From Megaustenia siamemsis (Eukaryota > Mollusca > Gastropoda > Stylommatophora > Ariophantidae): 64,000 bases of DNA. Below, piece after piece: positions 1-10,171 of this stretch. Numbering within the stretch: position 1 is the stretch's first letter; the number at the start of each line of letters is the position of its first letter. The stretch is from NCBI GenBank assembly GCA_032433765.1, contig JAVIAB010000092.1, positions 64,979,666 through 65,043,665 on the forward strand. The letters run 5' to 3'. A program made the translations under genes and the position numbers. Under the pieces are notes generated by a model. The model did no database searches. It was not told where the DNA came from and was given only the letters and a program-made list of their open reading frames with translations.

Positions 1-180
1 TGATCGACGACTTCCGGGTTCACCTAGTCTTAAATGGGTACCGGATTTTTTTGTAGAAAAATAAAGCGGCACGGGCTGACCACATTACCCCAAAAATCAT
101 GTGTCGAAGGTCTATAAAAAGTATGGTCACTAACACCGTATTGCCTATACACCACTTGGCGTGACGGAGCTCTTTACTTT
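1..180 (+). mobile_element. SINE-1, 3' part (5' end outside window)
   Basis: Matches the body of the SINE-1 copies at 41086 and 55601: the 'ggttcacc' block, 'aaagcggcacggg', 'attaccccaaaaatcat', and the terminal 'cacttggcgtgacgg' followed by 'ctctttac'. The tRNA-like head lies outside the window. No coding content. Confidence 0.8.
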
Positions 181-204
181 AACTACTATAAAGGAAAGAG
201 TCAA

Positions 205-404
205 ATGACGATCCAAGGTAAACAACGATGAAGAGGCAGCAACAAATGGCGATTCAAGGTAGCCAAAGATGAAGAGACAACAAGAAATGTCGATCCAATG
301 GAGCCAATGATGAAGAGACAGCAACAAATGGCGATTCAAGGTAGCCAAAGATGAAGAGACAACAAGAAATGTCGATCCAATGGAGCCAAGGATGAAGAGA
401 CAGC
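205..404. repeat. 41-bp minisatellite, about 5 copies
   Basis: Units share 'gatgaagagacarc' and 'cgatycaa'. Two variants alternate (aacaaatggcgattcaagg versus aagaaatgtcgatccaatgg), giving an 82-bp higher-order period: the first variant starts at 241 and again at 323. Confidence 0.85.
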
Positions 405-687
405 AGAAGCAGGTGATGAATTTCAGTTTAAGATTAAAACACCATAAACTTGATCTCGATCCTTCCCGCGTCGCCAGGCGTCGCATAAGGCTGGTAGTAT
501 TTGTCGTCATGGCTTTCTTTGGATTGTTACGTGATGAGGCTCCAATCTCTTTCACGGTGGTCTGCCATATTCGTCTTTCGTGTTCTGAATATGCCTCATG
601 TGTACCACACACTTTGCTGTTTTCGCTTTCTGGGCCGTTGATTAATTCAAATTCTTCCGCCCCATCCACCGTCGCAGACTTTTCACA
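405..687 (-). CDS. Coding-like open frame of unknown function
   Basis: A minus-strand frame opens just after a TGA near 690 and reads about 90 residues of mixed composition (EEFELINGPESEN, CGTHEAYSEHERRIWQTTVK, RRLATREGSRSSLW) before running into the 41-bp array, where it becomes hydrophobic and repetitive. Before the array the composition looks like real protein. There is no ATG at the start; an exon or a piece of transposon protein are both possible. I recognise no domain. LINE-C starts immediately beyond its upstream end, so a transposon origin is quite likely. Confidence 0.25.
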
Positions 688-721
688 TAATCATAAACAT
701 AATAAACATAATAAATATCAA

Positions 722-1182
722 CAGGGCTGAAACTAAGAATGGCAAAATGTTACATCTTCTCAATATTCCTGTATGGTGCAGAAACATGGACATTAGACAA
801 GAAAACAGAACAGAAAATTGACGCCTTTGAAATGTGGATTTATAGAAGAATAGGTACAATATTATGGAAAGAAAAGAAAACAAACGAAGAAGTTTTAAAA
901 CAACTAAAAATGAAAAGAGAACTACTAAACTAAATTAGAGCAAGACAAATGAAATTTTTGGGTCATGTTAAAAGACACAACAGCCTAATAAAAGTAATAT
1001 TGGAAGGGAAAATACAAGGTTAAAGAAGCAGGGGCAGACCAAGACTAACATGGACGAGTAACATCAAAAGATGTGTGTCAGCCTATGACAATCTGCACCA
1101 TCAAAGCAAGAGACAGAGTGGAATGGCGCTCCATGGTAGCCAACCTTCGATGCGGAGACGGCACTCAATGATGATGATGATG
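722..1182 (+). mobile_element. LINE family C, 5'-truncated 3' end
   Basis: Encodes the post-RT C-terminus: YGAETWTLDKKTEQK, AFEMWIYRRIG, then after a stop RQMKFLGHVKRHNS and RGRPRLTW. It ends in the (GATGAT) tail typical of this family. In-frame stops show it is dead. It is closely related to the minus-strand copies at 4484, 7744 and 10759. I could not see a clear target-site duplication. Confidence 0.85.
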
Positions 1183-1665
1183 TTACTATCTATATTCTTC
1201 AATATGTGTTTCTTGTGGTGACTTCTCTGTTTAAGTTTTTAAATCTTCCCAACACATAGATCTTGGTCTCTATTGACGTCAGCTCCTCTAAACGCCCTCT
1301 CACATCAATCAAGGAATTTATATCGTGAACTAGTGACATTTAAATTGTGTTGAACCGTTGCATTAATTTAGAAACAGATAAGGGATATCCTTTAACATAT
1401 AAAGTAAAACCTTAGGGTTGTGAGAGTAAAGTCAATATGTGATAAGATTTAACAACAAGTCTCATTTAATCAGTAATCACTCACATAAAAACTTATCGTT
1501 AAATGTTAATAGCTAAAATAATAGCTAAAGCCGTACTCTCCATGACCACTAGTGTTTAGATCACAGCCACTTCCAGTTATACTATGGCTTGCGGACTGAG
1601 ATGGAAAACTCGAAATCACCCAGTGTTTGTGATGTCTTCAGCTATGCCAGCTTTAGACGGCTGAT
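1183..1665. other. No gene seen
   Basis: AT-rich sequence with no convincing open frame or repeat on either strand. Confidence 0.5.
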
Positions 1666-1674
1666 GTAATTTTT

Positions 1675-2121
1675 CATCGGTGCTATATAGAACCAATTCT
1701 GACCTATGGAAGCGAATCATGGACAATAGACAAACAAATGAAAAGGCGATTAGAGGCCACAGAGATGGGATTTCTCAGAAGAATGTTGAAAGTTCCCTGG
1801 ACAGCTAAAAAGACCAATGAGGAAGTTCTCAAAGAGGCCAACACAAAAAGGCTGCACCTAAAAAACATCAGAAAGAAGCAATAAACATTTTTTGGGCACA
1901 TCATGAGAAGAGGAAAATTAAAATACTTGGTTACAACTGGCAAAACAAAAGGAAAGAGAGATCGCAGACGACAAAGGGGGGAAATACGGGATAACTTGGT
2001 GTCATGGCATGGAAAACAGTTAACAACAGAACTGATACGATGCACTGTAGATAGAAGATTGTGGAGGGACATGATCGCCTACGACAACCAATGTGGTATG
2101 GCACATGATAATAATGATGAC
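1675..2121 (+). mobile_element. LINE family A, 5'-truncated, with TSD
   Basis: Carries the family A C-terminus: CYIEPILTYGSESWT, RRLEATEMGFLRRML, FFGHIMRRGKL, then LVSWHGKQ and the terminal RDMIAY, followed by a degenerate (GATAATAATGATGA) tail. It is flanked by a 9-bp direct repeat, gtaattttt, at 1666-1674 and 2122-2130. Internal frameshifts make it a dead copy. Confidence 0.88.
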
Positions 2122-2130
2122 GTAATTTTT

Positions 2131-2310
2131 ACCAACAGTATCCCTTGATCGCAAAGCTGAAAATGTTTACAAATTATGTGTGCTTTCATCCAGACCGAGG
2201 GCGTGGGTCAGATGTAGAAACATATTTTAAATACAAGATATAACTATCACTTTCTTTTAAAACAAAGTTTTAAATAACACTTTCATCTGAAAATAAAATA
2301 AATTGAAGGT
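2131..2310. other. No gene seen
   Basis: Short AT-rich spacer between two LINE insertions; nothing recognisable. Confidence 0.4.
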
Positions 2311-4483
2311 AAAAGGTAAAATTGGGAAAATAAGATTAAAATTTAAAAGCCAACAGAAGAGATCAACTACACATAAAATTGATAGTCATAAACTGAAAGA
2401 TGAAGCCATCCAGAAAAATTTTAACATAGAGCTAAGTAATTGCTATACAGCACTCGGTGAAATAGACTTAGATATCAATGAAATGTGGGACTCACAGAGC
2501 AAAATACTAATGACAGCAGCAGAAGCAAGTGCCGGACTGAAGAAAATGGAAAAACGAGCTTGGATCTCAGACACCAGATGGAAATGCATCAAAGAAAGAA
2601 GAAAAGCGAAGAGAGCCATGACTAATGTAAAGACAAATCTTGGAAAGGTCCTGGCAAAAGCAACATACAAAGAATTAGACAACAAAGTGAAAAGTTCAGC
2701 AAGAAGAGATACAAGAGCTTATATAGACAACATGGCAGAGAAAGCAGAGACAGCTGCAATTACAGGAGACAGCAGAACTCTCTATACTGTACAAAAGATG
2801 CTGACAAACACTTATACATCCAGTGGAACACCAATTCTAGACAAATCTGGATTAATGCTAACAACAAGCGCAGACATAAAAGCCCGTTGGGCGGAACACT
2901 TCAAAGAAATTCTTAACCGTCAACTACCTCACAGTTTAATAGATATTGAAGCTGAAACACCAGCAGCAGAATTAGATGTAAATTTAGATGACTTCACCTT
3001 GAACGAAATAGAAACCACCTTAAAACGCATGACCAATAACAAGGCTGCTGGAAAGTAAAAGTTAACAGATGAAATTCTCAAGGCAATTGATAGCCATAAT
3101 TTAATACATCTCCAGAAAATGTTCAACATCATTTGGAAAGCAGAGAAGACGCCTCATAAATGGAAAAAAGGAATCACTGTTAAGATTAAAAAAAAGGGCA
3201 ATCTTAGAGATTGTAACAACTGGAGGGGCGTGACACTTTTGTCAGTTGCCTCAAAGTTATTCTGCGAAATCATCCTAAATAGAATAAAGGATTCAATAGA
3301 TACAGTAATGCGTGATGAACAGGCTGGGTTTAGAAAAGGGAGAAGCTGCCTTGACCACATTTTTACTCTACGACTTATATTGGAGGAACACATTGAAAAG
3401 CAAAAACCTTTTGTACTTAACTTCATCGACTTCAAAAAAGCATTTGAGAGTATTCATCGAGATTCTTTGTGGAAAATTCTGAAGCAATATGGCTTACCAT
3501 CAAAAATCATAAATATCATTAAAGACATATATGATGGTTACACATGTGCAGTTCGAACAGAGGAACGACTGAGAGAATGTTTCCCAATAGAAACTGGGGT
3601 TAAACAAGGATGTATTTTATCGCCCTTGTTATTTGGAGTTGTTATGGACTTCATAATGAAGAAATGCTGCACTGGTAATAAAGGCATCGAATGAATACAA
3701 GGAGACCATTTGGAGGACCTCGACTTTGCTGATGACATAGTTTTTATCAGCAGTCAGATAAAAACGATGCAGGAAAAAACAAATGAACTATCATCAATAG
3801 CCAGCAAAATTGGGCTTGAGATCAATCATGAAAAGACTAAAGTCATGAAAAGCTTAATTCCCACAGACGACAAAATATACATAGAAAACAAACCAGTGGA
3901 AGAGATCGATCACTTTATCTATCTTGGAAGTCACATTGATCGAGAAGGGGATACAAGCAAAAACATTAGAATCAGAATAGCTAAAGCAGCAATGTCTTTC
4001 AGAAGCCTTGAAAAGTTGTGGAAATCAAAACTCATCAGCACAAACACAAAAATTAGACTATTCAAATCAAATGTACTACCAACCCTTACGTATGCGTGTG
4101 AAAGCTGGAAAACAACAAGAGATATAGAAACAAAGTTGAATGCATTTGAAAATAAATGTCCAAGGAAAATACTTGGTATAGTGTGGAACAAATTCAAAAC
4201 AACCGAGGAAATTAGAGAAATCGCCAATCAACCACTAATATCCTCAGTAATAAAGAAAAGACGATGGTCATATGTTGGACATGTGATGAGAAGAGATAAT
4301 AACCGAATAGCAAAGCAAGCCCTCATGTGGGAAACAACAGGTAAGAGAAAAAGAGGAAGACCCAGAGAGACACTGAGAAGAACATTGATGAGAGAGGCAA
4401 GAGCAACAGAAATCGGCTCCCTCAATGAGATAGAGCTGCTTGCACAGAACAGAGACAAATGGCGAGATTTGATAAAATATCTT
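2303..4483 (+). pseudogene. LINE-B reverse transcriptase, two nonsense codons
   Basis: One reading frame spans linker, RT and C-terminus with only two interruptions: TAA at 3056-3058 after the KAAGK motif, and TGA at 3692-3694 where relatives usually have Trp. RT landmarks are in order: NNKAAGK; NWRGVTLLSVASKLF; QAGFRKGRSC; motif A FIDFKKAFESI; GVKQGCILSPLLF; and catalytic LDFADDIVF (near 3720). The C-terminus carries YLGSHIDREG, YACESWK, GHVMRRDN and GKRKRGRPRE. An active RT needs the motif A Asp and the ADD pair, and both are present. The frame would be about 725 codons without the two stops. This decayed little compared with its neighbours. Confidence 0.88.
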
Positions 4484-4895
4484 TCATCAATATCATCATC
4501 GAGTGCCCTCTCCGCAATGAAGGTTGCTACCATGGAGCGCCATTCTGCACTGTCTCTTGCTTTGATGGTGTAGATTGTCATAGGCTTATTTGTCCATCTT
4601 GTGATGTTATTCGTCCATGTTAATCTTGGTCTGCCTCTGTGTCTTTTACCTTGCATTTTCCCCTCCAGGATTACTTTTAGTAAGCTGTTGTGTCTTTTAA
4701 CTTGGCCCAAAAACCGCATTTGTCTTGTTTTAACTGTTCTTAGTAGTTCTCTTTTCATTTTTAGTTGTTTTAAGACTTCATCAAAAATATCTTAAAAAAG
4801 AATTGAAAACTGCTAGAACAGAAATTCAGATGAAGGACTATCTTGGTCTACGCCCTATGGGCCGGCTACGGCTCGAAAGGCCAATAGATAGATAG
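2321..4895 (+). mobile_element. LINE family B (RTE-like) with TSD, hosting a LINE-C insertion
   Basis: Flanked by a 10-bp direct repeat aaaaggtaaa at 2311-2320 and 4896-4905. It ends with a 3' region reading GLRPMGRLRLERPIDR and a short gatagatag tail. It is 5'-truncated: the endonuclease is missing and the sequence begins in the linker before the RT. A LINE-C fragment occupies 4484-4783. With that removed, the sequence runs smoothly from KYL at 4483 into the 3' end at 4794. Confidence 0.9.
4484..4783 (-). mobile_element. LINE family C 3' fragment nested in LINE-B
   Basis: Reads on minus MKRELLRTVKTRQMRFLG, VKRHNSLLKVILEGK, RHRGRPRLTWTNN, ARDSAEWRSMV and a (GATGAT)-type tail, here seen as catcaatatcatcatc on plus. 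A 10-bp direct repeat aaaatatctt lies at 4474-4483 and 4784-4793, so it inserted cleanly into LINE-B. Confidence 0.9.
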
Positions 4896-5117
4896 AAAAG
4901 GTAAAGAATGTTATATAAGATCTAATGTCCCAGAAGAGGGAACAATCCATCCGTCCTATCCAGTGCCGGACTTAGACTTAGTGAGGCTAAATGAAACTTT
5001 GAGGGACCCGCACTTACAGGTTAACACCAGAAGGTTTCACAATACTTGAAGTCCTGTATTAGTATTTTAAAAAGTGTGGTTCCAAAACAAATTCTGAATA
5101 ATTTCTGATGACCCTCC

Positions 5118-5690
5118 GGATTGTGTGACCCTAAGCTATAATTTATTTAGCATGAGGGCCTCGGTAGCCGAGTTGGGAAAACCACCCGACTGGACTACCG
5201 ACGTTCGGACAACCCGTGTTCGATTCTCGCTAGGAGCAGTGTGAATTGTACTCGTGATTGGAAAAAAAAATACCCCCACGGTCGACCCAGCCGTTGGCAG
5301 AAATGGGTACCATGGTATTACCCTGGGAAGGTGAGGAATGTTGCCTCGCATCTGAGTTTAGATGCTTAAGGCGACACTATAGAGAAATTTCCGAACATTT
5401 CTGGATAGGCGGCCGAGCACATATGGGTGTAAACTCGCGTGCTAAGACGCCGGTTCAAGTCTCGTACTTTACCTTTACCTTTATGTAGTTTACAGGTAAA
5501 TTTATTGTGTGAGCCTAATGTGATAATTTATTTAGTTTTTAGGTAAATCTGTTGTGTAACCCTAAGCTATAATTTATTTAGTTTACAGGTAAATTTATTG
5601 TGTGACCCTAAGTGATAATTTATTTAGTTTATGGGTAAACCTGTTGCGTGACTCTAAGCTATAATTTATTATGTTTACATGTATTGACCG
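5118..5690. repeat. About 57-bp minisatellite split by SINE-2
   Basis: Four units after the SINE and one partial unit before it share 'gtgtgaccctaagctataat', then 'ttatttagtttacaggtaaa'. The partial unit at 5118-5150 and the units from 5487 on are one array, interrupted by the SINE-2 at 5151-5479. Confidence 0.8.
5151..5479 (+). mobile_element. SINE-2, tRNA-derived, ends in (CTTTAC)n
   Basis: The head has a Pol III A-box-like 'tagccgagttggg' and a B-box-like 'gtgttcgattctcgc'. The body has 'cccagccgttggcagaaatg'; the 3' part has a second B-box-like 'ccggttcaagtctcg', then ctttac repeats. The flanks tttatttag and tttatgtag (5142-5150, 5480-5488) are a TSD with one mismatch. Open frames on both strands are incidental. 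Confidence 0.85.
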
Positions 5691-5694
5691 TGTT

Positions 5695-5835
5695 GATGAG
5701 GGGGTTGGAGCTCTGCCTCGGTGTTAATAATCTCCTACATTCAGCTAGCAAGATTCATTATTGTTTTGTCAGGCAGGGCGAAACCTACGTTCCCGTCATT
5801 GTCAAGCCAGTGACCTAACCACTACGCACTGATGC
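5695..5835 (-). mobile_element. tRNA-like SINE head fragment
   Basis: On minus: 'gcgtagtggttaggtcactg' (A-box-like) and 'gtaggtttcgccctgcc' (B-box-like). No clear tail or TSD. Confidence 0.45.
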
Positions 5836-6836
5836 TCAAATTATTTAATTAAGATAGAAATAAAAAAAAAATGTTCATTTGCAATGCTAACAAGCTTCAA
5901 TTTTTTGTTCAATTTAACGGGCAACACACACAACACTATTTATTGCAACAATGCATTCATTACGCATGTTGGATCATTCAGGAATTACTTTGCATTTAAC
6001 GCAACCTGCTAAATTAATTTTTCACACCCCCGTATCCCTCCTCCCCTCCTCCCCCCGGCCTCTTCATATGCCCCTCTACTTGTGATAACACTTCCATCAA
6101 TAATATTATTAGGATATTACATGAGTTATTTCCCCTTGCTCCTTGTGCGTGTCCTGTCTTAAGTTTTCGCTGTGATTTCAACAATGACTTTCCTTTCTTG
6201 TTCAGCTGTAATCTGTTATATGAAACTGGCACTAGTTTACATTGTTACTTGTTCATCGTCGTTCTTTTTTCATTGACTCTTGTGAGTGTATTTTCTATAG
6301 AATAAATATTTTTCAGCATGGTTATAATAATAATACTATTTCTGAATTATTTAACGTATCTCTTAAGTATTTTTTGTTTTACCGCGGAACCTCGCGCTCT
6401 CGACTCTAACTTCTAACGTTCTAAAGTTCTAACGCTAAATTTGAGAGAATTTTGATTCTGTGTTCAAACGATGCTTCTTCGCGCATGCCCAAGCCTATTG
6501 ATAAAAAGGTACCTGTAAATGCTTTAGATAATGACTGAACACATTACGAAACAGATCAGGGAAATCTTGTGAGGAATATGATGTATCATTCACACTATCT
6601 CTGTGGGAAAAAAGTAAAATGATAGAAAAAAACAAAACAATGTCATGCATATGCTTGTACAATGAAATATACCCTTTTAACATATTACTGTGGTGGTCAA
6701 GAGAAATAATATTTCTTCGATGCGTAGAAAAAAGCAACATCTCCACATCAAATAATTACCCATCTAATAATTATAGTAATTTTTTCAGCAAAACGATTCC
6801 CATAAAATGTATCGAATCTTCAATAAACGGAGAGGG
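5836..6836. other. No gene seen
   Basis: AT-rich, with a pyrimidine-rich cccctcctccccccggcc stretch near 6045. Short open frames only. Confidence 0.45.
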
Positions 6837-6839
6837 CGT

Positions 6840-7404
6840 AACGTGGTCTACAAGTACGACGTGGAGCTATGAACATAATGTGGTCTACAAGTAAGACGTG
6901 GAGCTATGAACATAATGTGGTCTACAAGTAAGACGTGGAGCTATGAACATAATGTGGTCTACAAGTAAGACGTGGAGCTATGAACATAATGTGGTCTACA
7001 AGTAAGACGTGGAGCTATGAACATAATGTGGTCTACAAGTAAGACGTGGAGCTATGAACATAATGTGGTCTACAAGTAAGACGTGGAGCTATGAACATAA
7101 TGTGGTCTACAAGTAAGACGTGGAGCTATATGAACATAACGTGGTCTACAAGTAAGACGTGGAACTATGAACATAACGTGGTCTACAAGTAAGACGTGGA
7201 GCTATATGAACATAACGTGGTCTACAAGTAAGACGTGGAGCTATATGAACATAACGTGGTCTACAAGTAAGACGTGGAGCTATATGAACATAACGTGGTC
7301 TACAAGTAAGACGTGGAGCTATATGAACATAACGTGGTCTACAAGTAAGACGTGGAACTATGAACATAACGTGGTCTACAAGTAAGACGTGGAACTATGA
7401 ACAT
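6840..7404. repeat. 37/39-bp minisatellite, about 15 copies
   Basis: Units read 'gtggtctacaagtaagac' then 'gtggagctatgaacataay'. The first half is mainly the 37-bp form; from about 7125 most units gain two bases (ctatatgaac), making 39 bp, a multiple of three. This opens repetitive frames on both strands (13-residue period MNITWSTSKTWSY on plus). The two halves of the unit resemble each other (gtggtct, gtggagct), hinting at an older shorter unit. Confidence 0.92.
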
Positions 7405-7499
7405 GAAATCTTATTTAGTGTCTCTTCACATAAGGTGGTTTCACTTCGAAACAGCAGTTTATTTGTGACTTTACATTAGCACGGTCTCTCGATAGTGAG

Positions 7500-7743
7500 A
7501 TACGATGACTAGCCATCTCGGCAATCGGCAAAATTAGAAAGTCCTGTCTTCACTGTGCACACGTTAAATAACCAGTGGCAGTTGGAAACCGAAAAGAGCA
7601 GGCCAATAATGACCGATGCCTGACAAAAATTGAAAGGAAAAAATCGGCTCAGAAAGTTTAAACTCTCGACGATAAACAAATGAGAGTATCTCTGAAGTCG
7701 GAGAATATCTGCCTGTTTGACAAGGGACACATGAGCACACGGC
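7500..7743 (+). mobile_element. SINE-3-like repeat sharing its 3' end with 23339-23585
   Basis: The 3' 60 bp ('tatctctgaagtcgg', 'tatctgcctgt', 'cacacggct') matches the 3' end of the element at 23339. The 5' part differs and no clear tRNA head is visible. It ends exactly where the LINE-C tail begins. Confidence 0.45.
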
Positions 7744-8025
7744 TCATCATCATCATCATCATCATCATCGAGTGCCTTCTCCGCAACGAAGGTTGGCTAC
7801 CATGGAGCGCCATTCTGCTCTGTCTCTAGCTTTGATGGTGCAGGTTGTCATAGGCTGATTTGCCTATCTTTTGATGTTACTCGTCCATGTTAGTCTTGGT
7901 CTGCTTCTGCCTCTTCTACCTTGCAGTTTCCCCTCCAGGATTACTTTTAGTAGGCTGTTGTGTCTTTCAACATGGCCTAAAAATCACATTTGTCTTGTTT
8001 GAATTGTGCTTAGTAGTTCTCTTTT
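7744..8025 (-). mobile_element. LINE family C, 3' portion (split by LINE-A)
   Basis: Begins with a (CATCAT) tract, the tail of a minus-strand element, and reads back through the RGRPRLTW region to KRELL at the LINE-A junction. The remainder of the same element resumes at 10759. The 11 bp agttctctttt at 8015-8025 is duplicated at 10759-10769. Confidence 0.9.
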
Positions 8026-8120
8026 AGCATCTTAGTAGATGCTAAAAGAATCAATGCAACAAACATCAACAGAGTTCATACCACCAGTGAGGACAAATTC
8101 AAGAAAGAAATGGATGACAG

Positions 8121-8726
8121 ATGACAATTTTGCAGCTAATGGATACAAGAAGAAGAAATAATGAAAATATAGATGAGTATAAGAGATTAAATAAAGAAAA
8201 AGCAGTGACCAAGGCATTCAAATGGTTAGAGTCACAAGACTACATCCACGCATGTATACTGAGTGATTCGATGAGCATGATAAAAAAAGTGGAGGCGGGC
8301 TTTGTACGCATGCAATGGGTAGAGTCGTTGCAGAAATCCAAAATACGTAAGGTCACCTTTGTCTATGTCCCTGGACATGCGGGATTACGGGGAAATGAGA
8401 GAGCGGACAGGTTGGCTAGCTGCGCTGTCGTTGAGGACGGGCAACCGATGGATCGGGCGGACGTCATCCATGCACTCCGAGATGTGGGAAGAGCACAGGA
8501 CTTCGACAAACACAGATCAACGTCGCTTCTTCGGATGATGGAAATGGGAGTTAAGATGGGCACAGCCAGAAATGAGAAACTTGGTGGCCGTGTAAGAAGA
8601 CTTATCAACCAACATAGAACTGGAGTCGTCAGTCGCTGGACACTGAGGGAATTGCTGAGGAGGGGATCTGAGCACCTATGGACATGTTCGGAGTGCAATG
8701 ATGATGACCCGCAAATAACTCAATAA
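8121..8726 (+). pseudogene. Chimeric open frame: LINE-A linker fused to LINE-E RNase H
   Basis: A 201-codon frame whose first 26 or so residues (MDTRRRNNENIDEYKRLNKE) come from the host LINE-A. The rest comes from the nested LINE-E RNase H, joined through the aaataaagaaa duplication. It is an accidental fusion across an insertion boundary, not a gene, although automated annotation would probably call it one. Confidence 0.85.
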
Positions 8727-8732
8727 CTCTAA
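8200..8732 (+). mobile_element. LINE family E, RNase H end, nested in LINE-A
   Basis: Flanked by 11-bp aaataaagaaa at 8189-8199 and 8733-8743. It encodes the C-terminal half of an RNase H domain: CILSDSMSMIK (catalytic Asp), VYVPGHAGLRGNERADRLA (the GHAG His and the final Asp), then HLWTCSECN at the end. It is nearly identical in stretches to the minus-strand element at 49666-52560. The first RNase H motif (YTDGS) is absent because of 5' truncation. Confidence 0.9.
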
Positions 8733-8914
8733 AAATAAAGAAATTGTAGTAAAATGCAATGAAGCAAACGAAGCATGGCTAAAAGAGAGATGCAAAGAGA
8801 TTGAAATGCAACAAAAAGAAGATGCTAAAACTATATACAAACAAATTGAGGAATTAACAGGAAAAAAACGCAATAAAAAAAAATGGATGTCTAAGGTCAA
8901 AGGAAGGAGAACTG

Positions 8915-9863
8915 TTGATTAATCAAGAAAACATAAGGGAACGATGGACAGCATACATTAAAGATCTTTATAATGATGAACGAACGGAAGTAAATATAAA
9001 GGATAATGGAGAAGGACCAGAAATACTCAGAGAAGAAGTGGAAGATGCCTTGCACAATATGAAAGCAGGCAAATCTCCTGGACCAGATAATATAACTAAA
9101 GAAGAGATTGAAGCCATGGGTGATTTTGGAATAGATATAATAACAAAAATATTGAATGATATCTACAACAGCGGATATATACCAGACGATATGCTCAAAT
9201 CAATATTCATAATCCTACCAAAGAAATCTGGTGCGATTGAATGCGATGATCACTGCACTATAAGCCTTATGAGTCATATGACTAAAATATTACTAAGAAT
9301 CATCATGCGAAGAGTGCGAAACATAATCAGTCCAGAAATTAGCGATGAACAGTGTGGTTTTGTTAGAGATAAAGGAACAAGCAATGCTTTTTATATCATA
9401 AGATCTTTAGTAGAAAGAGCCATAAAGGTGAAAACAGATCTATACCTATGTTTCATAGATTACACCAAGGCATTTGACAAAGTAAAGCACCAAGAAATAA
9501 TCAAAATTTTAGAAAGAATAAACGTAGACAGCAAAGATCTAAGAATAATAAAGAACATGTACTGGCAACAAACAGCGGCCATAAGAACTGGAAACCAATT
9601 GGGAATGTTTCAAACAAATAAAACAGGGTGTTAGAAAAGGTTGTGTGCTGTCACCAGATTTGTTTAATATTTATAGTGAGATTATTTTAAGATCCATAAG
9701 GGACATGCCTGGAATAACAATTGGAGGTTATAATATAAATAATTTAAGGTATGCTGATGATACAGTCTTAATCGCTAAGATTGAAAATGAGTTACAAGAA
9801 ATGTTGGACATTATAATGAAAGAAAGCAAAAATAAAGGACTCAGCCTCTGCTCTTTATAGCAA
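8915..9863 (+). pseudogene. LINE-A reverse transcriptase, frameshifted
   Basis: Two blocks give most of an RT. The first, to 9634, has WTAYIKDLYNDERTE, MKAGKSPGPDNITKEEIE, GYIPDDMLKSIFIILPKK, SLMSHMTKILLRIIMRRVRN, EQCGFVRDKG and motif A CFIDYTKAFDKV. The second, from 9645, has LSPDLFNIYSEI and catalytic NNLRYADDTVLIA. A frameshift at about 9633 lies in the RKGCVLSP region. Catalytic residues are kept but the protein is broken. Related to what databases usually call endonuclease-reverse transcriptase of RTE-like LINEs. Confidence 0.88.
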
Positions 9864-9958
9864 AAAAACAGAGGTAATGGTAACAACAAAGAAAAAGACA
9901 TCACCTCAGTGCAAAATAAAGACACGTGGAATAATATTAAAACAGGTAAATGAATTTA

Positions 9959-10171
9959 AGTATTAAACAACATGCCCTTTTTTGGAATCCCCAGGGGAAA
10001 GACAAAGAGGAAGACCAAGGAATTCTTGGAGAAGACAGATCGAAGCAGAGATGAAGGTTATGGGGAAGACATGGAATGAACTTAAAAGAATTGCAAAAAA
10101 CAGAACGACTTGGAAAGTGTTTGTTGAAGACCTATGCTCCACTGGGAGCTAAAAGGTAGAAGAAGAAGAAG
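9959..10171 (+). mobile_element. LINE family D 3' end nested in LINE-A
   Basis: Encodes WNPQGKRQRGRPRNSWRRQI, EAEMKVMGKTWNELKRIAKN, RTTWKVFVEDLCSTG, then a stop and a (GAA)n tail. The TSD is aaatgaattta at 9948-9958 and 10172-10182. The host LINE-A frame resumes directly after it (EFTYLGTLLTSDGR). Confidence 0.92.

Noticed and set aside
7744..8025. Own TSD for the outer LINE-C (7744-12070)
   Set aside because: Flanks 'cacacggct' and 'agcatggct' look faintly alike but are not a credible duplication.
8363..8698. 111-codon minus frame
   Set aside because: Antisense shadow of the RNase H segment.
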